Assembly (NCBI GenBank): GCA_028456385.1
Contig: JALNQF010000052.1
Coordinates: 62,001 to 126,000, forward strand
Length of the DNA: 64,000 nt
Direction of reading: 5' to 3'
Source of the DNA: Ophiosphaerella korrae
Taxonomy: Eukaryota; Ascomycota; Dothideomycetes; Pleosporales; Phaeosphaeriaceae
Shown here: positions 24,134 through 35,100 of the stretch, piece after piece
How the letters are laid out: every line of letters begins with the position of its first letter
Position numbering within the stretch: position 1 is the first letter of the stretch
Translations under genes and position numbers: made by a program
The notes under the pieces: model-generated
Databases searched by the model: none
Told to the model about the DNA's origin: nothing
Seen by the model: only the letters and a program-made list of their open reading frames with translations

Positions 24134-24521
24134 GCTCATGGCTTCGCTGCGTCTTGGGTGTCATTAGTGTAGGCAATGGTGTATCCTAGAGATCGTTGGA
24201 ATGATTAGTAGGATGGCGAGCACTGCTGACAGTGCATGGCAAATAGATTCAATACATGATGGATGCCATGGAATGAAACATAATTGTTGTGAATACCTTG
24301 CGGCACTTGCTTGATGAAGAGAATACATCACACAAGAAGACACATGTCATAACAGCCTTGACTGATGGCATAATTAACAATGCTGGCTCTAACTAATCAT
24401 ACACGTATACAAAGGTAAAACAACAAACTAGACCACACGAACCACGATACAAACCCAAAAAAAAAGAGAAACCAACCCAAAACGCCAAAGTAACCAGCCC
24501 AACAAAACTAAACCAAACCCA
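24134..24521. other. Intergenic, convergent 3' ends
   Basis: This gap of 388 bp lies between the phosphatase and RING-protein stop codons. It is A-rich near the RING stop. No gene was seen. Confidence 0.5.
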
Positions 24522-25064
24522 CTACCACCAATACCCCCTCTCCGGATCCACAACCCTCTCCTCCACCATCCACTCCTCCACCTCCGCCCTCTCCTCCCCC
24601 TCACAACTCTCAACCCACGCCCTCCAAACCCCCTCCGAAATCTCAAAACCCCCTGACTCAAACGGAACCACATACCTCGTGATCCACTCTTCTTCTTCTT
24701 CTTCTTCTTCTTCTTCTTCTTCTTCTTCTTCTTCCTCCTCTTCCTCTTCCTCATCTTCCTCTCTCTCAAAAAACCGCAGCTCCATGGCCACACCCGCAAA
24801 CATCTCCTGGCGGCAGTACGCGCAGGACGACTTGTACTCGCTCCATTGGAACAAACACTCGCGGTGGGCAAAGTGACCGCACCTGTTGAGCTGCGCGGCG
24901 TTGCCGTCGCTAGGGTGGGAAGCTAGAGCCTCGAGACAGATGGTGCAGACGGCATCTGGGTGCGCGCGTTCTGCGCTGGTGAGGAGGGTAGTGGCGGCGG
25001 TGATGTAGGCGTTGCGAATGCACGCCGAGGGGGCGAAGGAGAAGATGGTGAGCGGTGCAGACAT
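24522..25064 (-). CDS. RING-H2 zinc finger protein with poly-Glu tract
   Basis: Single-exon protein of 180 residues. Residues 40-88 form a RING-H2 finger: CTICLE, then CGHFAHRECLFQW, then CAYC, with Cys/His spacing suited to two zinc ions. RING-H2 proteins usually act as E3 ubiquitin ligases, so that role is likely but the target is unknown. After the finger comes MELRFFEREED and then an uninterrupted run of more than 20 Glu residues encoded by a (TTC)n microsatellite on the plus strand (24688-24733, decaying to about 24759). The acidic tail continues to a Trp-Trp C-terminus. Microsatellite length is likely to differ between strains, so the tract length could vary without frameshift only in 3-nt steps. 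Confidence 0.75.
   Translation of the reverse strand: MSAPLTIFSFAPSACIRNAYITAATTLLTSAERAHPDAVCTICLEALASHPSDGNAAQLNRCGHFAHRECLFQWSEYKSSCAYCRQEMFAGVAMELRFFEREEDEEEEEEEEEEEEEEEEEEEEEEWITRYVVPFESGGFEISEGVWRAWVESCEGEERAEVEEWMVEERVVDPERGYWW
24688..24759. repeat. (TCT)n trinucleotide microsatellite
   Basis: Fifteen or so pure TCT units (24688-24733) continue into an imperfect TCC/TCT tract. It is in frame within the RING protein, read on the minus strand as GAA/GAG (Glu). Confidence 0.9.
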
Positions 25065-25351
25065 GTTGGGTGTGGTGTGCTTTGACCTGATGTGGTATGT
25101 GATGAAGAGGGTGGAGGAAGGGCGGGATTGTCCACCTTTTAAGCCCTCCAGATGAGCACAGCTGGAGAGTTTCTCCGTAGCCTCGGAGGCTTCAGTGGAG
25201 TCGGGACTGTTGAGTAGTTGGAATTGATAGAACCGTGGATATATTCAATATTACGTGGACATTTTTTGAGATCCAGTTCGGAGTGTCGAGTCACCTCACG
25301 ATAACGTGTAGGTGTTATGTCTATCTATCCATGGTTGACATCTCGGATCGA

Positions 25352-27229
25352 TTAAACTTTGGCGTTGAGAACATCAATCCAGCCTTCAGGTCTTGGTTTT
25401 CCGTCAACACGACCACGGTGCAACCACTCCTCACCATCGTAGCCAAATTCAATCAATTCGTCTTCGTTGCCCCATTCGCCCTGACCACTCAGTCCGATCG
25501 GGACCTTGCCCTTGCCTTGAATGCCATCGACATAGCCGACTGGGAACTGAATGCAGGGAAGTCCGGTGAAATTAGCGAGCCACACGTATTCCATGTTTTT
25601 GAGAGTCATGTTAGCGTTTGACATACCGCACGCAATATCTGCTTTATCGATAAGCCAACCTGCATTGGGCGTTGTGGGCGTGACGATGACAAGGCCAGGG
25701 TGCTTCTGGAAAAGATAGGCCAAATGCTCCATGATCGCATTGCGCACTCGTTGGGCCAGTAAAAAGTCGATTGTGGGCGTCTGCCGCGCAACACTCAGAA
25801 GGATCCGGTTCGCGGGCGTGAAGCTCCAGATGGAATCTCGGAGATCAACGCCTTCAGCTAGAATGGTCATGGCGTGCGCAAGCTGGCCTTGTTCTAACAG
25901 TGGGATACTGATATCAACAACCTTGTAGCCTAACTCCGACTGGAAGTATTGCAAAGCCGAACGGCAAGCTTCCTGAACCGGTGGATCAGCACGGTCGAAC
26001 CAAGGCTTATAAATACCGAGAACCTTGCTACGGGGGCCGGTATGCGCCTTTGGCGGTCGGAAATGTGAAGATGGAAAGTGGGACGGGTCGGGTTGGGCAA
26101 GGACTCGATACGAGAGCTCCAGATCAGCCATACTTGACGCAAGAGGACCACGGACGGTGACAGAATTTGTCGAGTCTCCCATGGGCGCAAGTGAGACACG
26201 TCCATGAGATGTTTTCAGACCGTAGAGGCCACAGTAATTGCTGGGAATGCGGATTGAACCTCCACCGTCAGAACCGATGCCGAAGGGGATGAGACCATGC
26301 CCCACGGCAGATGCAACGCCCCCAGACGAGCCTCCAGTGTAATATGAGTTGTTGTATGCGTTAAGGGGAGTGCCCCAGATGGGATTATTGTTTGTTGTAT
26401 CTGAGACAATTAGCTGAGAGGCCATGAGCATTTGCCAGCCGTTGGACACTCACCAGAACCCAATTCGTGCATATTCAGCTTTCCGACCAAAACAGCACCC
26501 TCCTCCTCGAACTTGGTTACACACCATGCTGTCTCGACCTCTTTCCCTTTGGTGTAATCGTGACTTGTACCGACATGTGTCTTGTACCCCTTGACATCCA
26601 CATCATCTTTGACGCCAAACGGAACACCATCGAGGATACCCAGTGGCTTTCCAGCCTTCCATCGCTGCGTCGAAGCCTCGGCAACTTGTCGAACCAGCTC
26701 GACTTTACTCTCGGTGAAGGCGGTCGAGTGTGGGCTGCGCTGCGCTACATCTCTGCAGATAAGAGGCAACAGGGCTTCGACAACGTCACTAGGTGTCAAC
26801 GCACCGCTTTTATACGCATCGTAGAAGTCCTGAACTGTATAATACCGAGGCTGTTCATCACTGGTCAAGGCACGCCGAAGGCTTGTTATATTCGTATAGC
26901 TCCCTGGAGCTTCATCTCCAGGCTGCGCAAAGGGGATGACGGTAGGGTCCAATCGTGGATCAACGTCGCCGATCTCCTTGCACTTTCGAAGTGTACCGAA
27001 GCCGGCGTTGCTCCATAGCAGATACGGGAGAAGAGGTACAGCCGCGACGCTGTAACTGTTATTCTTGATTTATTTATTACGAATGCTCCACGTACAGGTT
27101 ACTGAGGTAATGCAAGACGTTGCCTTTGATCACAGGGTTCGCAGGTGGTGGTGGGGTCTGGTATGGGTGCTCGAGAGCCTTAGGTCTGGGGTAGTTGAAG
27201 AAGCGAGCATTGTAATTGCCGTGCGACAT
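25352..27229 (-). CDS. Amidase (amidase signature family)
   Basis: Hydrolyses carboxamides; substrate not known. Exons are 27229-27096, 27049-26454 and 26400-25352, giving 592 residues. The first intron has a strong GTACGT donor and restores HYLSNLVAAVPLLPYLLWSN; the second restores NMHELGSDTTNNNPIWG. The Ser-cisSer-Lys triad is complete: Lys192 in GVPFGVKDDVD, cis-Ser268 in YYTGGSSGGVA and nucleophile Ser292 in GSDGGGSIRIP. The 24-residue spacing of the serines and about 76 to Lys match the family. Residues 30-60 contain hydrophobic Pro-rich sequence but no clear signal peptide. Fungal paralogues are often annotated as glutamyl-tRNA amidotransferase-like, but the extended N-terminus argues for a general amidase rather than mitochondrial GatA. 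A minus-strand TATA sequence lies about 120 bp upstream. Confidence 0.88.
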
Positions 27230-27936
27230 CTTGGCTTGCGATTGCTGATTGATCACCAACGCTTATGGCGCTAATGTTGCGAGGTGCGAGCTCAGGAATG
27301 AGTGGGAGATGATCATTGATTGAAGAGCTATCCGAGCTGAGCTGCTTATATACACAGTGGAGCAGCTCGAGCGGCTCGTGCGGCCCGCTTACTGCTGCGA
27401 GCTTACCTGAATTGTGTAGAGCAGAGCTCTAACTTGCGACAGCTAAAGAGTGAATTGTCCTGATTCGCAAGGCGTGGGTGTACCTTACGTCTATTACTGC
27501 TTGAGATGCATCAGTCGTTTAGCTTAGCATGTGATTTGTGGGGTGCACCAGCCGAGAACCTTCGCTACGGGCCGAGCATTCATGGGATCGGACTATGTCA
27601 TTGGCTTGTTATAGAGAATTGACTTATTACGAAAATTGATATTTGATCATCTTTACACATCTTTTACGACAAGGAAAATAGGCTGTACAGCCGCTGGGCT
27701 CTTCAAGCCAGAAGCATAGCCCTTCGCATCATAGGGACTACAGAAAAACTGCCACAATCTGCATATGTGTTTTCCTCCAACGCTCGTGCCCAACATTCAT
27801 CGTCAGCGTAGGTAAATCTGTCGCCGCCTCTCTAGTTTTCGCATGGGCATGCTAGAATTGATGCTGCGCGCGTTCGACCTGAGCAGCATGGCTTGACGCT
27901 TGTTCAGTACTGCCCACTTGAGGCCACTATGGCCAT
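27230..27936. other. Intergenic, amidase promoter
   Basis: The gap of 707 bp is the promoter side of the amidase and the 3' side of the BAP31-like gene. It contains a cluster of GAGCTGC/GAGCWGCTC-type half-palindromes at about 27330-27430. No ORF was supported. Confidence 0.4.
27346..27352 (-). promoter_or_regulatory. TATA box candidate for the amidase gene
   Basis: TATATAA on the minus strand lies about 117-123 bp upstream of the amidase ATG, a usual distance for a fungal core promoter. The motif is exact but short. Confidence 0.45.
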
Positions 27937-28821
27937 TTATGAACTCTTGCCAGAGACTTGATCGCCCATGCGGTTGTATTCGGCCTGCATGCTCTCGACC
28001 TGTTTCTTGAGATTCTCCATATCGCGATCCTTGCGGGCGAGCTCCTCCTTGAGAGCACCAATCTCACCAGGGCCACCGGCCTCTTTAATCGACTTTCCGC
28101 TCTTTGCCTTGGGTTCGCCCTTGTAAGTCTTGAGCTCCTCCTCAAGACGAAGAACGTCGAGGATCATGACGTAGGTTCGATTCAGGATGAGAGACAGGAA
28201 CAGGGTGAAGCCGCAGAGATACATGTTGCGCTGAGAGTAGAACTTGCGAGCCTGAACCTCCATGCGTTCAATACCACCTAGACTGGAAGCACTAAAGGTG
28301 ATTAGCATTTCGATACACATTAGAAATATACATTAGAAAATATGCCAACATACCCTGCACCGCCTTGGCTGTTGCCCATGCCTGTAAGTTCGACCTGTAC
28401 GCGATAGACACGATTCACACTGTCTACAAAAAGGATCAAGATAAATATGAACGTTATCTGTATGACATTTAGAAATAGCTTCAGCTATTGGCAAGGTCTG
28501 TCCTACCTTCATGCCATATTGTAGTTTCGCCACTATGGGGCTCTCCGAGATAAAGGTAAAGAGCCTGCGGCGCCAGGTAAATGGAAGCGGGACAATAAGG
28601 GCGAGGAAGACGATCATCTCGGCCACCAAAAGGAGGAAAACCTGGAAGCAGAAGAGAAGTAAGCATGGAGGCCACATTGTGGGTTCATCGTCGGGGGGCG
28701 GGAGGGGACACGCGAGCAGAGAAGTAAACAAATTGCCAATCGCGGAATTTGTCGACAGCAGCTGCTGGTGCATTGCTCAATAGGTAGGGGCGATGCCTAC
28801 CAGACTGTAGTAGAGAGTCAT
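27937..28821 (-). CDS. BAP31/Yet-family endoplasmic reticulum membrane protein
   Basis: ER integral membrane protein; relatives act in export and quality control of membrane proteins. Exons are 28821-28801 (only 21 nt, MTLYYSL), 28641-28507, 28457-28354 and 28291-27937, giving 204 residues. The first junction gives MTLYYSLVFLLLVAEMIVF, the characteristic fungal BAP31 start. Three membrane helices follow: residues 5-25, ITFIFILILFVDSVNRVYRV, and MYLCGFTLFLSLILNRTYVM. The C-terminal cytosolic part is a coiled coil (LRLEEELKTYKGEP, then EIGALKEELARKDRDMENLK). The tail GKSS does not show the usual KKxx retrieval signal. Each splice junction restores a conserved stretch. The gene is divergent from DUS3. 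Confidence 0.87.
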
Positions 28822-29245
28822 TTTGGCTATGTTGTGGCAGCCTTGGGCTACGAGCTGATGTTTGTGTCCAGGTGGGGTCGGGCGAATATAACACGCAGCT
28901 AAATAAGAGTTGGGAGGAAGAGGGTGGTGGACGGTGAACAGAGGGTGGAGTGAGAGAATGCAAGAGCAGGCTGGGGGATGTCAAGAGAGAAATAGGTGCA
29001 GGAAGTGGGCAGGGAGACTCGAGACTTGAAGAAGCCACAATTAGCTTGTGAGCTTGAAATACGTCACCCTCTCGCAGCTTCCGCACCGCCCGGCCGTGTG
29101 GCTCGTGCGAGGCGCTATCGCCTAGCCGTATTCGGCTAGTATATGCTAAGATTCACAAATTCATCAAACTGACTGGAGAGAAGTGGGCAGGGCATACAAC
29201 GCTCATTAGGAAAGTTCTGCCTCGTCTAGTAACTACAGCGTGATC
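28822..29245. promoter_or_regulatory. Shared intergenic region of the BAP31-like and DUS3 genes
   Basis: These 424 bp separate two divergent start codons, so both promoters lie here. I see no clear TATA box. The middle is rich in CTC/GAG pyrimidine tracts. Confidence 0.4.
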
Positions 29246-31535
29246 ATGGTAAGTGAAAGTGATCAGGCCACTGAGAACGGGCCACTTTCCGGTCCAGCCA
29301 CAGACTCCAGCGGCCTCCATAGTGGCAACGGCGAGACTAACGACAACGCTGAGCTTTCAGGCGACAGGAAGAGAGTGCGAAATGGAAGTGAAGGTAGAGA
29401 TGGCGCAATGGTGGACGCCCCAGTAAAGCGGCAGAAAGGTGTTGCGCCAGTCAAGGCAGAGTACGTTGCACTTGAAGCCCACCACCCAATCACTAACACC
29501 ATTAGGTACCTCCTGTACCGCAGCGACAATAAAGTAGACATTAGCAACGAAGTTATGGATGATGATGCAGCTGAAGGCGCAGATGCTCGCTACAAGGGTG
29601 GTGGTGAGGCACGCGACAACCGCAAAGGCAAGAACAACAAAAAAGACAAGAAGCAGAAAGGCCAGAATACAAGCCGAACTTTTGGTAGCTCTCACGACAA
29701 ACTACCACTTTGCGGCACTCGGGCACTACAGAATGAATTCTCGCCAGCAGAGTGTAAGTTTGGCGACAAGTGCAAATTCGAACATGACCTTCGCAAGTAC
29801 TTAAAAGAAGGCCGACGAGAAGACTTGTCAACGCTGAATGGCCAGTGTCCGATTTATGAAGTCAAGGGTTATTGCCATCTTGGCTGGAAGTGCCGTTTCG
29901 CTGGCAGCCACTCAGAGAAGCGGACGACAGAAGACGGCAGACAAGAACTGGTGCTATGTGAAGATGCTGAACGAAAGGCAAAACTCAAAGACGTCGAAGA
30001 AGGCGAAGTCGAGGTTGTCAACATTGTTTCCAAAGACGTCAAAATTGGCCTCTCAAGGCGGAAGATCGGAACACCACGGTCAGATCAATACTTGGACTGG
30101 ATCAACTCCAACAAGGACGCTGAGCGGGACTTGTTTGACAGCCATCAAGGTGACGCTGAGGGGTTGAAGGAAGAGAAAGATGCACGAAGAGCAGAGTATA
30201 TCGAAGCCCCATTCAGGCCTTCTGAAAAACGACGGCTCTATTACGGACCTGAAACGCCTGTTCTTGCGCCTCTGACCACACAAGGCAATCTCCCATACCG
30301 ACGACTTTGCGTAGACCTTGGCTGCCAAGTTACTTGGAGTGAGATGGCAATGGGGTTGCCTTTAATCCAGGGTGAGAAGGGCGAATGGGCGCTGATGAAG
30401 GCCCACGAATCCGAGGTCACTGCCCCGAGATTTGAAAGCAAAGGCACTGTTGTACAGGGCTACGACAATGCATCAGATCTAAAGTTCGGCGCACAAATCG
30501 CTGCAAATAAGCCCTGGCTAGCAAACAAAACGGTCGAAGTCTTGACAGATAACTGCCCCAAGCTACGTGCCATCGACTTGAACTGCGGATGCCCCATCAA
30601 TCTCGTTTGCGAGAAAGGCAGCGGATCCGCCCTCCTAGACAGCGAAGCCAAGCTAGAAAACATCCTCCGAGGCATGAACTACGTCTCAAAAGAAGTACCC
30701 ATCACCGTCAAAGTCCGCATGGGTACCAAAGACGGGCACCCCACCGCCCAAAAGCTCATCAAGCGCCTCGTCCTCGGCGGCTACGAAGCCACGTCCTCGG
30801 GCAAAGGCACATCTGGCGTAGCAGCCGTCACCCTCCACGGGCGCAGCAAGCAACAACGATACTCCAAAAGCGCAGACTGGAGCTACATCGCCGAGTGCGC
30901 CACCCTCATCAAGCAGCTCAAAGCCACACAAGCCGCGCAAACTGACACTATCGCTGAAGCCGACCCGCGCGACGTCGCTAACAACGGCCACGTATACTTC
31001 ATCGGCAATGGCGACTGCTACTCGCACGAAGACTACTACGCGCACTTGTCGTCCGCGCACGTCGACTCAGTCATGCTCGGCCGCGGCGCCCTCATCAAAC
31101 CCTGGCTCTTCCAAGAGATCGAGGCCGGCCAGTACCTAGATAAGAGTGCGACGGAGCGCCTCGCGTACATTGAGAAGTTTGCCAAATTCGGGCTCCAGAC
31201 GTGGGGCTCCGATGAAATGGGCATCGGCACGACACGCAGGTTTCTGCTCGAGTGGCTGAGCTTTGCGCATCGCTATGTGCCCGTTGGGCTGCTCGAGTAT
31301 TTGCCGCCGAATATTCAGGATCGACCGCCGCGGTTTAAGGGCAGGGATGAACTGGAGACGTTGATGGCGAGCGAGAATTGTCGAGACTGGATTAAACTGA
31401 GGCATGTGGCGCTGTATGTTGAGTGGACATATGCTAATTTGTTGTAGTGAGATGTTTTTGGGCCCGGCGCATCCGAACTTCAGGTTTGAGCCGAAGCACA
31501 AGTCGAATGCGTATGATATTGAGGCGGAGGGGTAG
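29246..31535 (+). CDS. DUS3: tRNA dihydrouridine(47) synthase DUS3
   Basis: Flavin enzyme that reduces uridine 47 of cytoplasmic tRNAs. Exons are 29246-29460, 29506-31401 and 31448-31535, giving 732 residues. The first intron is 45 nt, in frame and hidden in an open reading frame, but has a GTACGT donor and CTAAC branch site; removing it gives APVKAEYLLYRSD. The second intron has a GC donor (AG|GCATGT) and restores [17 protein letters not shown] and HKSNAYD, the conserved C-terminus. Two CCCH zinc fingers are at about residues 150-220 ([11 protein letters not shown] and [13 protein letters not shown]). The TIM barrel follows from [12 protein letters not shown], with the catalytic Cys loop [17 protein letters not shown] and FMN-binding sections [20 protein letters not shown] and IGNGD. 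The start is the first ATG; the N-terminus is poorly conserved. Confidence 0.92.
31402..31447 (+). other. Candidate GC-AG intron in DUS3
   Basis: The 46-nt segment begins GCATGT after AG and ends TTGTAG. Excision gives a conserved DUS3 C-terminus. An alternative GTATGT donor 12 nt downstream would leave a 34-nt intron, below the usual fungal minimum, and insert four non-conserved residues. Confidence 0.6.
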
Positions 31536-32195
31536 GGATGCGGCGAGTAAAGTCTGCGTGGAGGAAAAGTGAATGTTGGTGGGAAAGCAGCACCGTGGCA
31601 TGGGACACAGCGTACGCGCAAAAAGCAGACATATACAAATCTGAATACATCAGACTAAAGGATTGATTCTCGTCCCTCCCAATATACCCGCAGCCTCCAG
31701 AACCGCGCCACTCATTCCCAGCCCCGTGGAAAAAACCCACATACTCGATAGGAAAAACACAACGCCAAATATGCATATGTACTGTATACTCATGAAACCC
31801 AGCGCACCACACAAGGAAAGTAGGGATATTAGAAATAGGTGACATCTCGCGCTCCTAGACGTAACGCAACGTATCTTCTCTTCTCTCCTCCAAAGTCCCA
31901 CATCTTGCCAAAAAAAAGGGAGTAGGGGTATCCGCAATTCCATCCAATCCAATCCAACCCAACCAACACAATCCAAGCATGGAGCTGGCTATCATCTAAA
32001 ACAAAAACGACCCCATCTGATTGTCAAGGACTTGTTACTCGCGACGAGGCCGTTTGTTTGGGAGTCAACTCGAGTGACTTCTGAGCAGCAACTGGCGAAG
32101 CGTTAGCATTAGGTTCGGGATAATGTTTTGCAACAGGTAACGTGGGTCGATTGGAGGGTACTGAGACTCACAATCGAGTTTGGAGTATGATAGAA
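31536..32195. other. Intergenic, convergent 3' ends
   Basis: These 660 bp lie between DUS3 and the histidine kinase. Part of the region (to about 32024) may belong to a last exon of the histidine kinase if the GTACGT donor at 32221 is used. No other gene was seen. Confidence 0.45.
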
Positions 32196-35100
32196 CTATA
32201 GGGCATAGGACAGCGAACGTACCCTATCCACATTACCGTCGTCTGTTTGGTCCACGGCGAGTAGGCTTGGGCTTTGGGCGGCGGCGCCGCGTTCGGTGAA
32301 GCCGCGTGTGTCGAGTTGTGGTCGCTTCTTAGGCGTTGGAGCGGGGCTGTCCCCAAGGTCGGTCATTGTAGGCGCGTGCTTTTCGTGGTCGTAGAGGTGG
32401 CCGCCAAGGGTTGCGCAGCGGAGAATTGTTTGGATAAGTTGGTTTTGGCGGAGGGGTTTGGAGAGGTAGTCCTGTGGTGAGTTAGGGATGAGGTAGATTT
32501 GGAATGAGAAAGATAATACGTACGTCCATTTGGGCTGCGAGACACTTCTCGCGATCACCGACCATGGCGTGGGCAGTCAGAGCAATAACAGGTGTCGAAG
32601 GGATGCCATTTTCGCGTTCCCATTCGCGGATTTTGCCCGTAGCTTCAAAGCCACCCTATTCATTTGTTAGTATCCTACAATGTCAAAACGTTAGGCAACT
32701 TACCATGACAGGCATTTGCACATCCATAAGCACGCAATCGAAGCGCTTCTTTTGGATATGCTGTAGGGCCTCAAGGCCATTGTTTGCTACGGTCACTCTG
32801 TGGTGGTATTTTTCTAGAATACGGACCGCAAGTTTCTGGTTGACAGAGTTGTCTTCCGCAAGGAGAATGTTGAACGACTTTGAGTGATCTGACACTAGAG
32901 GTGCTGCTCGGCCGTCCAAAGCCGGTATGAGAGCATTCCCCAAATCAATTGGCAAGCATGGTGTAGTCATATAGCTGGAGATGCCGTTTTCAAGCGCGGA
33001 CCTCAGACTAATAGAGACTCGCGGCGTAAGCATGACAAGTGGTATATACTTAAAGCGTTCAGCAATCCTGAGTGTCCGTGCCGTCTTATCGTTGTCCACA
33101 ATGACACAATCGAATGGCATATCAGCCTTGTTCTCAAACGACGGCACCTGCTCAACGCTATTAACGATCATCGGAACAAGATCAAGCTGTTTCAGGTGCT
33201 CAGATATTTGTTCAGAGAAGTTCGTCTGGCTTTGGTCGACAAAGAGCACAGTATGCCCTCGGTATGCTGCCAGCTGTGGCCTGATGGCACTAATATCTTC
33301 GTTTCCAAGACGGACCCTACACGTGAAGTAGAAAATGCTGCCTTTGCCAAAATCGGACTCAACCCACATACGGCCACCCATGAGGGTAACTAGACGCTTG
33401 GAGATGGACAGGCCGAGACCAGTACCACCGAATTTCCTGGTCGTCGAACCGTCGGCTTGCTGGAATGTGTCGAAGATGAGGTTGAGCTTGTCGCCGCGAA
33501 TACCGATACCAGTATCTGAGACAGCGAATTGGAAAACGTATTGATCTGGGCCGCAATCCTGCTCTTGTGCCATGGATATCGCAACCTTGACTTCTCCGTG
33601 CTCAGTGAATTTGATAGCATTCCCGACAAGGTTGAGAATAATCTGTCTCAACCTGAAGGAATCACCAACAACATAATCTGGGACCTTATAGTTTACATCG
33701 TAGGCGAGATTCAACTTTCTCTCGTTGGCTCTTGACGCTAGTGATTTTAGTGCGTTGAATATTGTGCCGCGCATTGAGAATGGTATTTCTTCCATAACCA
33801 TCCGGTTTGCTTCGATCTTGGAGATATCAAGGATATCATCGATGATGGTCAATAATTGACCTGCCAAGTTATGGACAATGGTCAACATCTCACGCTGCGC
33901 GTGAGTGAGATCGGTGTCGAGCGTCAGCTGTGTCATGCCAATGATACCGTTCATTGGTGTACGAATCTCGTGCGACATGTTGGCGAGGAACTCTGACTTT
34001 GTCTTATTAGCTAATTCGGCTGCTTCCCTCGCAGCTGTGTTCCTTTGGATACTTTCTCTCAGACTGGACACCATTTGATTGATCTTTCTCTTGAGCTCGT
34101 CCATTTCACCAGAAGCTTCGACAGTGATTTGCGTAAACTTGCCCTCCATTGCTGCATTTGTGATGTCGCCAAAGGCACGCACTTGCGATGTCAAATTTTG
34201 TGCCATGGTGTTGACGTCGGTCGTGATCTCCTTCCACCTTCCATCAATGTCTCTGACATCTGCTTGACCACCCATCTTGCCGTCGACACCGACATCCCGG
34301 GCTACTCGCTTCACCGCAAGCGACCATTCGTCCAGCCTCATGACCATGTCGTTGATTGTGTCCTTTAGCAATCGGATTTCTCCTTCAGCGTCCACGTGCA
34401 CTCTTCTGCTCATGTCGCCCTTGGCAATGGCCTGTGTGACTTCTGAAATACTTCGCACTTGTAACGTGAGATTTTGCGCCATGGTGTTGACATTATTTGT
34501 GAGGTCTTTCCATTTGCCCTCCACGTTGTCGACCTGGGCTTGGCCGCCGAGGTTACCCTCTGTTCCGACTTCGCGGGCGACTTTACTAACTTCTTGCGCA
34601 AACGTGTTCAGACGGTCTACCATGGTGTTGATAGTAATTTTTAGGGACAAAATTTCACCTTGCACTTCGGCCTTGACTTTCCGGCTAAGATCACCTCGTG
34701 CTACAGCTGTCGTGACTTCTGCGATTTCTCGCACTTGCGTTGTCAGGTTCATGGCCATACCGTTCACATTCTCAGTGAGGTCTTTCCATGTTCCCTCGAC
34801 GCCATGAACTGTAGCCTGCCCACCCAACCTTCCCTCAGAACCAACTTCTCGTGCAATCTTGGTGACCTCGTGGGCGAATTGCTGCAGCTGGTCAACCATG
34901 CGGTTAATAGTGTTTTTCAACTCCAAAATTTCGCCCTTGCACTCGGCCTCGACTTTCCGGGTGAGGTTGCCTTGAGCGACAGCTGTTGTTACTTGAGCAA
35001 TATCTCGCACTTGGGTGGTAAGATTCTGCGCCATGGCGTTCACATTGACCGTCAACTCGTTCCACATGCCCTTAACACCAGCGATCTCGGCTTGCCCACC

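Noticed and set aside
24428..24871. 147-codon Lys/Arg/Gly ORF
   Set aside because: Different frame of the RING protein and its poly-Glu tract.
34277..34807. 176-codon plus-strand ORF in the histidine kinase
   Set aside because: Antisense shadow of the HAMP repeats.
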